Assembly (NCBI GenBank): GCA_024803745.1
Contig: JANJXV010000024.1
Span: 19,167,927 to 19,231,926, forward strand
Direction: 5' to 3'
DNA length: 64,000 nt
Origin: Megascapheus bottae
Lineage: Eukaryota > Chordata > Mammalia > Rodentia > Geomyidae
Positions 12,000-24,862 of this stretch are shown here, in pieces (the first letter of the stretch is position 1; each line of letters opens with the position of its first letter). The notes below the pieces were generated by a model, which was not told the origin of the DNA, did not search any database, and saw nothing but the letters and a program-made list of their open reading frames with translations. The position numbers and the translations under genes are program-made.

Positions 12000-12165
12000 C
12001 TGCATGGTGGCTCATACCTATAATCCAAGTTATTTGGGAGGCAGAAATCAGAAATGCAGAGTAGGGTTTGAGGCTGAGGAGGGAAAAGTTCATGAGACTC
12101 CATTTCAATCAATGGGTTCTCATGGTGGCATGCAGCTGCTATCCTAAACAATGAGGAAGGCACAG
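12000..12165 (+). mobile_element. B1-like SINE, diverged
   Basis: 'gcatggtggctcatacctat', 'ttgggaggcagaaatcagaa' and a second 'catggtggcatgcagctgc' near 12121. It is old and has no clear target duplication. Confidence 0.5.
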
Positions 12166-13535
12166 GGTGGGTGGACAGTGCATATGGGTCATGTCAAGGA
12201 CAAAGAAGTACAGTCAGGCTAACCTTGATAACCTGATAGAACTGAAAAACATGATAATGGAAATAAAGCTCATTTGATAGGACTGGAATTGAGAAAATAG
12301 AATAAAATAACATGCACAAATGCACAAACCTGCAGCATGTCCTCAACTGGAATGTCAAACAGGAAAAATGTCTATGGAAAGAAACACAGAGCTTCAGGAA
12401 CATGAGGAACAATAACAAAAGATCCATCGAAGTGTCAGAAAAAGATAGACTGGTTGAGTAAAAGACACTAACCATCCCCAGCACCACAAATAAAGAAACA
12501 AAGAAAAATAAGAGTAACAAAAACTTTGGTCAGATTAAATTGTTAAACTTATACAATGAAACTATAAAAACAAATAAGTGCAGCAAACCTTTAATATAAT
12601 CTTGGAATTTAAAAAAATGCTTTATACTTGAAACCAGTTCAAAACAGTATAGTCCAACCATTGGTTATCAAAAAAAAAATTAAGTTCATATATGTCAATG
12701 GCACAATAAACCAATTACACACAGGATAAAACACTTGCAATCTATGTCACAAAAACAAGGATAAAACATTTGCAATCTATGTGACAAGCAATGGGTAAAT
12801 ATCCTTGAAACATAAAGGGCTCCTACAAATTGAGAAGAATAAAGCTAAACAACCTCATGGAAAAAAAATGTGATAGAGGTAAAGACAGACATTTCAGAAA
12901 AATGGACCTTAACGATTTGATTTCATACATAAAACCTGTGTTACTCTGTATTTAAGTACTTCATATTTAAACTTTTAATGCTTGGTCTCTAAGTGATGGC
13001 ATGGTCCTGAATAGCTGATTGGATCATAAGACCTGCAGCTTCAGCGATGGATGGATTCAATGACTGATCCGTAATTTGATGGCATATTGGGAGGTGATAG
13101 GGCTGAAGGAAGTTGTTCACTAGGGATCATGCCCAGGAAAAGCATCCTGTCTTTGACCCTGTTCTGTCATGCTCTTTGCTTCCTGTCCACCATGAGGTGA
13201 GCAGCTCTATCATCACCAAGAAGCCCGCCTCACCACAGCTTAAAAGCAATGGAGCCAGTTGACTTAAGATCTCTGAAACTAAGGGTTGAGATTAAATCCT
13301 TTCTTCTTTAAGTTGCTTCAATCAGGAGTAGTTCATAGAAACATAGAATTAATACATGCTGGATACTATTAAACATATCATTGTTCTCAGATGAGATTGG
13401 TAACATCTCAGATTTTACCTGGATCCCAGCAGTTCTGTCTCTAGTAATTTTCTCTACAGACAGGCATTAATACACACAAAAACTACCTTCACACAGAATT
13501 TCTTACAACTTTGTGATAATAAAAACCTGAGGACA
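12166..13535. other. Mostly unique; old interspersed-repeat remnant near 12970-13340
   Basis: 12166-12960 shows no recognisable element except a 48-bp-spaced imperfect duplication of 'aaacacttgcaatctatg' near 12729-12785. At about 12970-13340 'gcttcctgtccaccatgagg' and 'cctcaccacagcttaaaagc' resemble the 3' part of an ancient mammalian LTR or transposon. I cannot name the family. Confidence 0.4.
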
Positions 13536-13757
13536 AGTCAGGCACAGTAGCTCTCATCTGTAATCCTAGCTAAACTTGTAATCAAGATGCTAAGACTTGG
13601 GAGATCCAAGTTCAAAAACAAGCCTAGGCAGATAAATCTTTGAGACTCTTATACCAAATAATCAGCAAAAAACTAGGCTGAAAGAATGGATCAAGTGGTA
13701 GAGCACCAAACGTGAGCAAAAAAGCTAAGCAAGTGGTGGGCCTTGTGCTGTAAGGAA
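13536..13757 (+). mobile_element. B1-like/Geo-type SINE, diverged
   Basis: Head 'gtcaggcacagtagctctca', middle 'gttcaaaaacaagcctaggc', right monomer 'tcaagtggtagagcacc'. Its left monomer carries the variant 'agctaaacttgtaatcaaga' in place of 'agctactcaggagg'. Confidence 0.7.
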
Positions 13758-14285
13758 AGATGTCTAAGATGCATGTCTTGGAGGAAGGGGAAATGAAAAC
13801 AAAGATAAAGAGAGTGGTTTGGAATGGGACCTTATGGGAGAAAAAGACAATTTTTTTTTAGTTCTTTAGAAACTTAAAAAAGCATACACATACAAGAAGG
13901 TATTATGAACATGATCCCATGTACCAAAGTCAGATACAGCAACAACAGAGGATAAACCATAAGGGGAAAAAAGAGTAAAGAAATATCTTCACACAGAACA
14001 TTGAAGACAACAACCACTCTCGGTGAGATCAGCATAAGCCCCACAGAGAGTCGGCAAAGCCTGTGAGATGGCCACTGGTGAATTGTGGCAAGCAGAATAC
14101 TTGGCCTCCTAGCCAAACATGGGGCTCCTTTTCAGATCTCAAAAAAAAATTACAAATACCTTCTACTTTTGAGGTCACACACCTAAAAGGGAAATATTTA
14201 AATGTTGTTGTATTCTTACACAAACTGCCTTTGTGAAAGAATATATTTTCCATAGCCAAGGGATACAGAAGCTATATATAATCCA
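13758..14285. other. Unique sequence, no gene recognised
   Basis: No supported coding exon or repeat in about 530 bases. Confidence 0.45.
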
Positions 14286-14469
14286 GGGCTGGGAGTTTGG
14301 CCTAGTGGTAGAGTGCTTGCCTAGCATGCACAAAGATCTGGGTTCAATTCCTCAGTACCACATACATAGAAAAAAGCTGGAAGTGGTGCTGTGGCTCAAG
14401 TGGTAGAGCTCTATCCTTGAGAAAGACCAAGAACAGTGCTCAAGTCCCAGGACTGGCAAAAAAAAAAAA
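14286..14469 (+). mobile_element. IDL-Geo-type SINE
   Basis: Typical dimer ('gggctgggagtttggcctag', 'ggttcaattcc', 'aaaagctggaagtggtgctg', 'aggactggc' and A-tail). Flanks 'agctatatataatcc' and 'agctgttatataatcc' form a slightly mutated target duplication. Confidence 0.9.
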
Positions 14470-14572
14470 GCTGTTATATAATCCCTATGTCCCTGGTAGT
14501 AGGCAGGAATCAACAAACAGAAGAAGAAGGCAGAAAATGTGCTTAGCCACAGTCATTAAAAGCCCAGCTGTG

Positions 14573-14768
14573 GCCAGAAGTGTGGCCTAATGGTGGAGTG
14601 CTTGCCTAGCATGAACAAAGCCCTAGGTTCAATTTTTCAGTACTACATACACAGAAAAAGCAGTAAATGGTGCTGTGGCTCGAATGGGAGAGTGCTGCTT
14701 TGAGAAAGCTCAAGGATAGTGTCCAGGCCCTGAGTTCAAGCCTCAAAACTGGCAAACCAAATAAAACA
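14573..14768 (+). mobile_element. IDL-Geo-type SINE, older copy
   Basis: More diverged dimer starting 'ggccagaagtgtggcctaat'. The flanks 'aaagcccagctgtg' and 'aaaggcccagttgtg' are the probable target duplication. Confidence 0.85.
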
Positions 14769-14828
14769 AAAGGCCCAGTTGTGCTATCACATGAAACAGC
14801 AGGCTTTCAGGCAGCTGTGCCTGTTCAG

Positions 14829-14829
<1 letters not shown>

Positions 14830-14890
<61 letters not shown>

Positions 14891-14892
14891 GT
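14830..14892. repeat. (GT)n microsatellite
   Basis: About 30 GT units with one TT interruption near 14870. It causes low-complexity open frames on both strands. Confidence 0.97.
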
Positions 14893-15102
14893 ACACCACT
14901 CACATATGCATACTTGTGTAGCGTAGCCATAGGAGCACACTATGGGGACAATGTCAGCTCTTTAGCAGCAGAGAAACTGAATGTCACTGATGTCTGAAAA
15001 CTTCCTCAGAGCTCCTTTCCAGTTCAATGTGGGCCCAATGACTTGTTCCTTCCTGAAGTCATGGAGAAGCCAATGTCACAGGAAAATAAGAGAGAGTCAG
15101 GG

Positions 15103-15231
15103 AGGGCACTGGTGGCTCACACCTGTAATTCTTGCTTCGGAATCTGAGATCTGAGAATCAGGGGTGGAAGCCAGCCAGAGCAGGAAAGTCCCTGAGATTC
15201 TAATTCAAAAACCACAACAATAACCACAAGG
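15103..15231 (+). mobile_element. B1-like SINE head (no right monomer)
   Basis: 'gggcactggtggctcacacc' to 'gaaagtccctgagattctaa', ending in a degenerate CA/A-rich tail. Confidence 0.7.
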
Positions 15232-15329
15232 TTAAATCTTTTGTTTCCCTATCCTGGAGTTCATTGTACTGACCTCCTCCTATATGGCCACAAGCACATA
15301 GCTTTTGAGCTATTGTGCTCCTCTGCTAG

Positions 15330-16575
15330 GAAAATCCTGTATTGTATATACATTTATTTGCTTATTTGAATCAGGGAAGGGAAGGGGAAAACAAGATGAT
15401 GAGTCAAAGGACAAAGGAGGAATCAGTGTAACAGAAAATGTACAAGACAATGTGTTGGAAATTAACTCTAAAACTGGGAAGGTCAGGGGGGAAGTGGAAG
15501 AAAAAAATGGGGAAGGGTAACAATGTTTAAGAAATAATGTACCCCTGGCCATAAAGGAAATGCAAATCAAAACAACTCAGAGATTCCACCTCACTCCAGT
15601 TAAAATGGCCAGGATCAAGAAATCTAATAACAACAGATGCTGGTAGGGATGCAGCCAGGAGGGATCACTGCTACACAGTTGGTGGGAGTGTAAACTCATT
15701 CAACCACTATAGAAAGCAGTATGGCGGTTCCTCAAAAGACTAAACACAGAGCTCCCCTATGACCCAGCAATTCCACTACTTGGCATTTACCCAATCATCC
15801 AGAGACAAGGACATAACTAAATCCACTAGCACAATGATGTTCATTGCAGCACTATTTACCATAGCAAAGATATGGAACCAACCCAGATGCCCCTCAGTAG
15901 ATGATTGGATCAATAAGATGTGGTATTTATACACAATGGAATTCTATGCTGACGTCAGAAAGAATGACATTGCCTCATTTGTAAGGAAATGGAAAGACTT
16001 AGAAAAAATCATTTTAAGTGAAGTAAGCCAGACCCAAAGGAACATAGGCTCAATGGTTTCCCTCATTTGTAATAATAATTACAAATTTTGAACTCTCCTA
16101 ACAGAGGATTACAATAGGGCAAAACCTATATACATAAGGCCATATAAGATGAGGCTAAATGAAAGGACTTTCAGGATATGGAAACAAGAGCTATTTAAGG
16201 AGTGAATGTTGTTCTTAATATGCTATGTTACTCTCATCTCTTTTGTTGTCATTTGGTTATTCTCATATTGTTACAAAATCTTACCTTGTAATCTGGTATA
16301 TTGTATATGTGCTTATTTATTTATTTATTTGAAATAGGAAAGGGAAGGAGGAAAACAAGATGAGGGAAGGAGGTGGAGGGGGGAAATGGGGACAAAAACA
16401 TGAGAAGGGATACAATGTGTGTGAAGTAAGGCACCTTCTATCTGGCAAATATAACTGTTACCCCTCCATTAATTATAATAAAAATATGCAAAAAAGAATA
16501 ATGTATCCACTACCTTACAAATGTAACTGTAACCCCTCTATACATCACTATGAAGATAAATAAATGAATAGAAAA
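15330..16575 (+). mobile_element. Old L1 3' end, split by a younger L1 fragment
   Basis: 15330-15544 is an older L1 3'UTR ('gggaagggaaggggaaaac', 'gaagggtaacaatg'). It resumes after 16496 with 'taactgtaacccctctatac' and an A-rich terminus near 16560. The intervening 950 bp is a separate insertion. Confidence 0.7.
15545..16496 (+). mobile_element. 5'-truncated L1 inserted in an older L1 3' end
   Basis: Last part of ORF2 ('ccataaaggaaatgcaaatc' onward, including 'KIWNQPRCPSVDDWINKMW' near 15867-15923, stop near 16089) plus a 3'UTR like that of the 3.0-10.3 kb element. The flanks aataatgtaccc (15533-15544) and aataatgtatcc (16497-16508) differ by one base and mark the target duplication. Confidence 0.85.
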
Positions 16576-17187
16576 AGAAAATTATCCAAGAGGAATTAGA
16601 GTGTCACTCAAGGAAGGAAACTCAAATCTACTTTTCATTATAATTTCTTAGTTTATGACATGTGTAGTATTATGGCTTTTACAGTAATAAATTATTTAAA
16701 TTATAAATGATAAAAGGACGAGCTCATCAAAGAAAAATAGTCAAAGAGGGCACTCAAACAATGAAAACAGCCCAAATGTTGTTTTTTTCCATATACATCC
16801 AAAAAATACATAGCAAAATATTTTTCATACCTTGCTCACCTCTGAGTTTGGCAAAGATTAAAAAGATTCATATTGGCAAATATTTGATGTTAGTATGTAA
16901 ATCAAGTATATAAAGACATACTAGTGAGATTTCAGATACACAAAGACAGGTGGAGGCAGAAGACCATTGTAGAAGGAACAAAGACAATGAGAGGTTGAAA
17001 GCTGCATAAAGTCTCCTTGATAAGTATTTTAATCTCAGTCACAAATTAGCAGCACTCTATCTTAAACACTCTGTCTTTCAATTCATCACATTGGCAATCT
17101 GAATTCTGGAGGGCCACATTCAACCCATAACACCACGTTGATTCTGCCTCTTTCTTTCTTCTTTCTCTCCAGTGAAAACTTAGCCCA
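16576..17187. other. Unique AT-rich sequence, no gene recognised
   Basis: No repeat or coding signature that I can support. Confidence 0.45.
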
Positions 17188-17295
17188 TGCATGGGCTGGA
17201 GAAATGATTCAAGTGGTAGAGTCCCAGCTCAGCAAGCGAGCTAAGTAAGAAAACAAATAAGGCTCCAGAGGCAGAAAAAAAAAAAAAAGCTTGCA
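17188..17295 (+). mobile_element. ID-like monomeric SINE, diverged
   Basis: 'gggctggagaaatgattcaa' followed by 'gtggtagagtcccagctcag' and an A-run, consistent with an old ID-type element lacking a right monomer. Confidence 0.5.
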
Positions 17296-17367
17296 AGCAA
17301 GCAAGAAAGAAAGGATTTTAAACATGTTAAAATGGTTGGATGAAAAATGATTTTTTATAAAGGAAAA

Positions 17368-17592
17368 GTGAAGCACCATTCTTATACCTGTAATCCTACC
17401 TATTTAGGAGGCTGAGATCTGAGGATTGCTGCTCAAATCGTACCTTTAAGAAAAGATTGTGATACTCCTATTTCTAATTAATCAGCAATAAGTTAAAGTG
17501 GAGGTGTGGCTCAAGTGGCAGAGTGACAATCTTGAGTAAAAAAGCCAAGCAAAAGTATGAGGCCCTGAGTTCAACCACCAGTACAGGTGCAT
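17368..17592 (+). mobile_element. B1-like/Geo-type SINE
   Basis: Head 'acctgtaatcctacctattt', middle 'ttctaattaatcagcaa', right monomer 'gtgtggctcaagtggcagag' and 'aggccctgagttcaacc'. Confidence 0.8.
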
Positions 17593-17694
17593 ACACGAAC
17601 ACACATATGCATACAAAAACATGCACGTAGATCCCCCTACAAATACCTTTCATTTCCCTAACAGCAAATGGGTGTCCAAACAGAACATTTCTTT

Positions 17695-17945
17695 TTTTTT
17701 TTTCTTTCCTTCCCTGCCACTCCATCCGGGTAGCAGGGCTTGGACTCTAGGCCTGGGCACCGTCACTGAAATCTTCAGCTTCAAGCTCTACCACTTAGAA
17801 CCACAGCAGTGCTTCTGGTTTTCCAGCGGTTAAATGGAGATAAGAGGCTTAGGGACTTTCTGCCCAGGCTGGCTTTGAATCATAATCCTTAGATCTCAGC
17901 CTCCTGAGTAACTAAGATTATAGGCATGAGCCACCAGCACCTGGC
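17695..17945 (-). mobile_element. B1-like/Geo-type SINE (antisense)
   Basis: T-run and TTCC tract, then the complement of the right monomer ('ggcctgggcaccgtcactga'), and then of the head, ending 'ggcatgagccaccagcac'. Confidence 0.83.
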
Positions 17946-18632
17946 TTAAACAGCATTTCTTGAAATTGCTTTTAGCTAAGTAATCTCGTAACATTTTTTC
18001 TCATTTCACTCAAGAAAATGTAATCTATATCATTCAAGAAAAGTTTTAATAAAAATCTTGAAATGAAATTCAGTAACACTATATTCTCCTTTTCATAGAC
18101 TATCAACTCTAGTAAATAGCTTTTGGAGGAAAAAAATCTCTCACATCACTTCATTGAAAGAACATAGGCAAGAAGACCAGTTAAGACTCGATTTGTACTC
18201 GTATAATTATGACTTTATACACTACTATACTATTTCTACTAGTTATTTATGATTCTTAGCTTAACACTTAATATTTAGTTACAAAGATTAACGGTGAGTA
18301 TTTTTTAATCCAATAAGAAGTTTAGAGATAAGAAATGCTAGCACTGAAGTCAAGGAGAGCCATATAAGAGATTCTTTGAATACATTTATTATTATTGTTG
18401 TTATTATTATTATTACTACTACTACTGTGGCTATTGTTTTTATGTTTAAGTAGTAGTACAAAGACATTGCCACTTAACAAAGCAGTTTATGAATATAATA
18501 TTTCTTGAACAACATCACCGCTTTCAATATTCTCACCCATCTCTCCCCTATATATAGATTACCTTACTGTTCTTAATTTGTAGGATATACATTGGACTCT
18601 TGACTGCTAAATACAATACATTTCATGTTTGA
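17946..18632. other. AT-rich unique sequence with a TTA/TAC microsatellite
   Basis: An imperfect trinucleotide run (ATT/TTG then ACT) lies at about 18385-18426. Nothing else is recognised. Confidence 0.5.
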
Positions 18633-18723
18633 TAAATAGCTCCCAATTATTTGTAATAGCCACACTACAAAAAGAGCCAGATGCCTTACAGCCAATGAAT
18701 GGATCCAAAAAATGTGATATATA

Positions 18724-21700
18724 ACCCCCATCAAGAAGCAAATATCTATAATTCAGTAAACACAAAAGGGGGGGGAAAGAGAGAGAAAGAAACTTAGAAG
18801 TAAAAATAAATAATGACAATACACACTGACCACTTCTCTAAAATTTCCCTAAATGTAAATGGGCTGAACAATCCAATCAAAAGACACAGAGCAGCAGACT
18901 GGATTAAGAAACACCACCCATCCATATGTTGCCTCCAAGAGACCCACCTCACCACCAAAGACAGAAACAAATTCCAAGTGAAAGGATGGAAACGAATTTT
19001 CCACTCCAATGCACCATGCAAAAAAGCAATCTTAATCTCCGACAAAATTAACTTCTCAGTAAAATCAGTACGTAAAGATAGAGATGGCCATTATATATTA
19101 GTAAAGGGTACAATCCATGCCCATAATATTACAGTTATAAACATTTACTGCCCCAACACAAGAGCATCCAAATACGTCAAACAAACTCTCTTAGAATTAC
19201 AGAACAAGATAGACTCAAACACAATCATAGTGGGAGACCTCAATACACCACTCTCAACAAATGACAGGTCAACTCAACAAAAGTTAGGGAAAGACACCAT
19301 CGACTTAAAAAACACCATAGCCCAGAAGGGCTTAACAGATATACACAGAGTCTGCCACCCAACAGTGAAACTTTTTACATTTTTCTCAACAGCACATGGA
19401 ACACACTCTAAAACAGATCATATAATAGTTCAAACAGAAAACTTAAGCAGATACAAGAGGACTGATATAATCCCATGCATTCTATCAGACCACAGTGGAG
19501 TCAGACTAATTCTGAACAATGCAGTCAAAGTAAAAAAAACATTCAATCACTTGGAAACTGAACAACACACTTCTGAATAACTCCTGGGTAACAGATCAGA
19601 TCAGAAATGAAATTTAAAACTTCCTTGAATGTAATGACAATCAAGAAACATCACAAAGGATCTTATGGGACATAGCAAAGGCAGTTCTAAGAGGCAAATT
19701 TATCGCACTAGGAGTGCATATTAAAAAGACAGAAGAAGAGTACGTAAATAACCTTAAAAAAAAAACTGAAACACCCAGAGGAGCAAGAAAAAGTTAATTC
19801 TAAAACAACTAGAAGGACAGAAATAACAAAAATAAAATCAGAAATACCAGAGATTGAAATAAGATCTACTATACACAAAACTGATAAATCAAAAAGTTGG
19901 TTCTTTGAAAGAGTCAACAAAATAGACAGACCCCTGGCAAGATTAATCAAAAAAAGGAAAGGGTAGACTCAAATAAACAAGATTAGAGACCCCACGGAAA
20001 CAATCACAACTGATTCCCAAGAAATCCACTCCATAATGAATAGGTACTACCAGGGCCTATATTCAAAGAAACAAGAAAATCTAGTAGAAATGGATGATAT
20101 CTTAAATAAATATAGGCTACCCACACTGAACAACGATGAGGTAAACAAATTGAACAAACCAATCTCTAACAATGAAATTGTAGAAGCAATCAGGGAAATG
20201 CCAACCAAAAAGAGCCCAGGTCCAGATGGATTCACTGTGGAATTCTACAAGACATTTAAAGATGAAATAACACCTATACTCTTGAAACTCTTCCAAGAAA
20301 TCGAAACAGAAGGAGCAATACCAAACTCATTTTATGAAGCTAATATTACTCTCATCCCCAAACCAGGGAAAGACCCAACAAAAAAGAAAACTACAGACCT
20401 ATTTCTCTAATGAACACAGATGCAAAACTCCTCAATAAAATATTAGCCAACAGAATCCAGAAACAAATTTAAAAAATCATACACTATGATCAAGTAGGCT
20501 TCATCCCACAGATGCAAGGCTGGTTTAACATTCGCAAATCAATCAATGTAATACATCACATCAATAGAGCTAAGGATAAGAATCATATGATAATTTCTCT
20601 GAATGCAGAGAAGGCATTTGACAAACACAACATCCATTCATGTTGAAAGCAATAGAAAAAATAGGAATAAGAGGTACAGTCCTCAAAATAGTGAAAGCCA
20701 TATATGAAAATCCTACAGCCAGTATTGTACTAAATGGTGAAAGACTGGAACCATTCACCTTAAAATCAGGAACTAGACAGGGATGCCCACTCTCTCCACT
20801 TCTCTTCAATATAGTGCTGGAACCCTTAGCCAGAGCAATAAGGCAAGAAAAGGACATCAAAGGGATCCACATAGGGAAAGAAGAAATTAAACTATCCCTA
20901 TTCGCAGACGACACGATCCTCTACTTGAGCGACTCAACAAACTCCACTCCCAAACTTCTAGAATTAATAAACTACTTTAGCAAAGTGGCAGGATACAAAA
21001 TTAACCTCAGAAGCCAGTAGGCTTCTTGTACACCAACAATACACAAACAGAAGGCAAATCAAGAAAATGATCCCATTTGCAATAGCCCCCAAAAGAATAA
21101 AATACTTAGGAATATACCTAACAAAAGATGTAAAGGAATTATTCAATGAAAACTATAAAAGCCTAACAAAAGAAATTAAAGAGGACACTAGGAAATGGAA
21201 AGACATCCCATGCTCATGGCTAGGGAGAACCAACATAGTGAAAATGGCTATACTGCAAAATTGATATACAAATTCAATGTAATCCCCATCAAAATCCCAA
21301 AGACATTCTTTACGGAAATAGAAGATATAATCCAAAGATTCACATGGAACAAGAAAAGACCTAGAATAGCCAAAACAATTCTAGGCAAAAAGAGCACTGC
21401 TGGTGGTATTACAATACCAGACCTCAAACTCTACTATAGAGCCATAATAACAAAAACTGCTTGGTATTGGCACAAAAACAAACCAGAAGATCAGTGGAAC
21501 AGAATAGAAGACCCAGAAATAGAACCACATACCTATAGGCAACTTGTATTTGACAAAGGAGCCAAAGACATACAGTGGAACAAACGCAGTCTATTCAATT
21601 ATTGGTGCTGGCAAAACTGGGTAGCCACATGCAGAAAATTAAAAATTGACCCTAGCCTTTCGCCATGCACAAGCATTTACTCAAAGTGGATCAAAGTCCT

Positions 21701-22938
21701 CAACATCAGACCGGAAACCGCAAAACTGCTACATGATAAAGTAGGAGAGACACTGGAACTCATAGAAACAGGCAAAAGATTCCTGAACAGAATCCCAGGG
21801 CCACAACAGATTGGAGAGTGATTGATAAATGGGACTACCTAAAAATAAAACGTTTCTGCACAGATGAAAACATAGTCGCAAAAGTAGAGAGACAGCCAAC
21901 CAACTGGGAAAAGATATTCACCAACAATACATCTGACAAATGCTTAATATGCAGTATCTACAGGGAACTCAAGAAACTAATCCCCCCCAAACCCAATAAA
22001 CCATTCACTAAATGGGCAAGGGAACTAAAGAGAGACTTATCAGAAGAAGAGATTAAAATGGCAGAAAAGCACAGGAGAAAATGTTCATCATCTATGGTCA
22101 TAAAGGAAATGCAAATAAAAACAACCCTAAGATACCACCTTACCCCAACAAGAATGGCCAAGATTTTGAACTCAGACAATGACAGTTGCTGGCGGGGTTG
22201 TGGAGAAAAAGGAACCTTACTACACTGCTGGTGGGAATGTAGACTAGTTCAGCCACTCTGGAAAGCAGTGTGGAGGTTTCTTAAAGAACTGAAAATAGAC
22301 CTTGCCAAGATCCCCCCATACCACTTCTGGGCATCTATCCTGAATATCATGACCCAAGATATGATAAGGACACCTGCTCAGCTATGTTCATCTCTGCACT
22401 ATTCACAATAGCCAGGCGATGGAAACAATGCAGATAGATGCCCTACTGCAGATGAATGGATACAGAAAATGTGGTATATATATACAATGGAATTCTACAT
22501 AGCCAACAGACAAGATAAAATAATGGCATTTGCAGGGAAGTGGATGAATCTAGAGCAAATCATGTTGAGTGAGACCAGTCAAGACCTAAGGAACAAAAGG
22601 CGCATGGTATCCTTAATATGTGGCTATTAAATCCAAAGAGTACAAGAGCAAGGAATCAATAACTGCATACCCAAAGCTATGGACATGGTAATGGAAACAC
22701 AAACATTATTATATAGACATAAAATCCTATGACTCTATAGACATAATGTTTTACTTCATAAATTAATATGTTTCTATGACATACAAACCCTTAGCCTAAT
22801 TTTGATTAAGTTCTAAATACTAAGTCCCAGTGATTGTAAATAGACATTCCCTCCTTGAACACTTGTTTGTTAAACTTGTTATTTAATATATGATGTAAAA
22901 ATCAACGTTAATAAATTCTTTAATAAAAATAAATAAAT
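18724..22938 (+). mobile_element. 5'-truncated L1 (4.2 kb) nested in an older L1
   Basis: Nearly all of ORF2 plus a 3'UTR ending 'taataaattctttaataaa'. The sequence aatgtgatatata occurs perfectly at 18711-18723 and 22939-22951, with the element exactly between. The 3'UTR lacks the G-rich tract of the 3.0-10.3 kb L1, so this is another L1 lineage. Confidence 0.93.
18813..22630 (+). pseudogene. L1 ORF2p relic of the nested element
   Basis: The endonuclease domain reads open for about 255 codons from ATG 18813 ('SLNVNGLNNPIKRH', 'CCLQETHL', 'GDLNTPLS', 'LSDHSG'). The reverse transcriptase has 'KSPGPDGFTVEFYK' near 20211-20252 and FADD at 20901-20912. The C-terminal Cys/His segment 'CWRGCGEKGTLLHCW' lies near 22189-22233. 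Frames break after 19580, near 20385-20640, at 21018, near 21260, at 21818 and near 22310. The last frame ends at the stop near 22628-22630. No ORF1 is present. Confidence 0.9.
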
Positions 22939-23499
22939 AATGTGATATATAAAATGTGATTCCTTCTTCAGGAAGAATAAAGTCATGTCTTTTGCCAGGA
23001 AATGGATGGAACAAATCATGTTTAGTGAAGTAGGTTAGGATCAGAAAGACAATAGGCACATGATTTCTCTCTCATGTGAGTGTTGTGCCTAACATAAACA
23101 TATATATAAACAAGGGGCTATATGCATCGATTTGCGATAGGACAAGCAGGAATAAGATTTCATGGTGTAATCCATTTGAATAACTAACAAACAGTTTGAC
23201 AAAATAAATACCAGGAGTTTAAATGGGTCTGAACTTAAAGTGGGGGGTGGACTAAAATGAAAGGAGTAGAGAAATGGAGGGAGAAATGATGGGAAATATA
23301 GCCATTATAGTCAATGTACATATGTGAAAACAGAATCAGGAAACTTGAGGTGATAGGTGGCAGAAGGGAAAGATGGGGGCTGGAGAATGATGGAGGGGTG
23401 ACATTGTTCGAGATACATTGTACATATAAATGGTTATGTTAAATTGAGACCCACTTGTACAACTATTTGAAGATAATAATTTCAAAAATAGCTGCTAGA

Positions 23500-24285
23500 C
23501 ATGAGACAGCCAAGTTCATTACAGAGTTGTTTCCCATAGCTAAGATAAGGAATCAACCCAGATGCACCTCAGTGGACAGTTGGATAAAGAAAATGTAGCA
23601 TATACACACAATGTAATTCTATGCTTCCATCAGAAAGAATGGAATTGCCTCCTTTGTAAGGGAATGGAAAGACTTGGAAAAAATTATATTAAACAAAGTA
23701 AGTCAGACCCAAAGAAACATAGGCTGCATGATTTCTCTCTTGTGTAATAATTAGAATGTGCCTATAAATCTATAATAAACCCATGGGTAGTAAAAGACAA
23801 ATAATTATACTTGGGCTTGATTAATTAACCAGCATTTCTACTATTCACGCAGTGAGAATGAAGGAGGATATTCTTAGGAGAAGATCACAAGGGCTCAATA
23901 GTTATTTGCATATGATCATATAAAATGATGCATATCAAATGAACTCCAAGAAATGGAAATGAGGGTTTTTTCATTGCACTTTTTGCAAGTTTATTGGGTT
24001 GTTGTTGTTGTTGTTGTTTCCTCTTAGTCGATTTGTTATATAATAAATTTATCTCATTTGGAGAGGGGAATGTGAAGCATAGAAATGTTAGGACAAAGCA
24101 TGAACCACCAGTGACATTATGTTGAAAATGAACTATCCAACTTGGGGGCAGGGGAGTTGGGAGGGGGAAAACTGGGAGAAAATAAGGAAGAGGTAACACT
24201 GTTCAGAAGGAAATGTACTCAATACCTGACTTATGTAACTCTCACCACTCTGGATATCACCTTTCCAATAAAATTTTAAAAAATA
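23500..24285 (+). mobile_element. 5'-truncated L1 3' end with 16-bp target duplication
   Basis: ORF2 tail ('tatacacacaatgtaattct') and 3'UTR with a (TTG)n stretch and terminal 'ccaataaaattttaaaa'. The sequence aaaaatagctgctaga is perfect at 23484-23499 and 24286-24301. It abuts the end of the older L1. Confidence 0.9.
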
Positions 24286-24301
24286 AAAAATAGCTGCTAG
24301 A

Positions 24302-24785
24302 ATTCTAGATATCAAGTCTGCTTTCAAGTGAAAAAAGGTGGGGGAGTAGAGGAGTGTCAGCCACAACCATCTCTTGTATCATAAAAAAGCTTTTCTAGTA
24401 TATACTAATAATCCTTTCAGTTTGTTATCATCAGCCAGAACAGACTACAAGTGAGATTCAGAAAGTCAGTATTTCGTTTTTCCCAGTCTCATGGTGGAAG
24501 CCATCAAGAATTGTGTGTACCGCAAAATGGCAGCTGCAATCAACCACAAACAGTTGTGTTCCTTGGGGAAATTAACTCTCTTTCTGAGACATCCATACAG
24601 GAAGAGGCAATCTGTTATCATTTTCTTTTGTAGACTTACATTTAAATTCTAGTGCTGGAAGCTTTTTTCCTTTACAGATGTGATTCATGTTATGTTTTAC
24701 TGAAGAAAAAGACACTAGTATTTAAAATTACCAGCAAGTTTCATTTCTTGGACAAGGATTCCAGAACTCAGCTCCACACAGTTCT
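24302..24785. other. Unique sequence, no gene recognised
   Basis: About 480 bases with no supported gene or repeat. A 60-codon open frame at 24451 has no family signature. Confidence 0.45.
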
Positions 24786-24862
24786 TTTTTCCTTTCCTTC
24801 TTTCTTTCCTTCTTTCTTCCTTTCTTGCTTTCTTTCTTTCTTTCTTTCTATCTTTCATTTTT
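24786..24862. repeat. TTTC/TTCC pyrimidine tract
   Basis: Imperfect tetranucleotide expansion, probably grown from the reversed tail of the adjacent antisense SINE. Confidence 0.9.

Larger units (their letters stand above)
18633..23483 (+). mobile_element. Old L1 3' end (host of the nested L1)
   Basis: 18633-18723 is the ORF2 C-terminal segment ('atgaatggatccaaaaaatg') and the same reading resumes at 22939 ('ggaagaataaagtcatgtc') through a 3'UTR to about 23483. The 4.2-kb gap between the halves is a younger L1. Confidence 0.82.

Noticed and set aside
12194..12520. 108-codon minus-strand open frame
   Set aside because: AT-rich composition, no motif, no upstream signal or splice context. It is likely chance.
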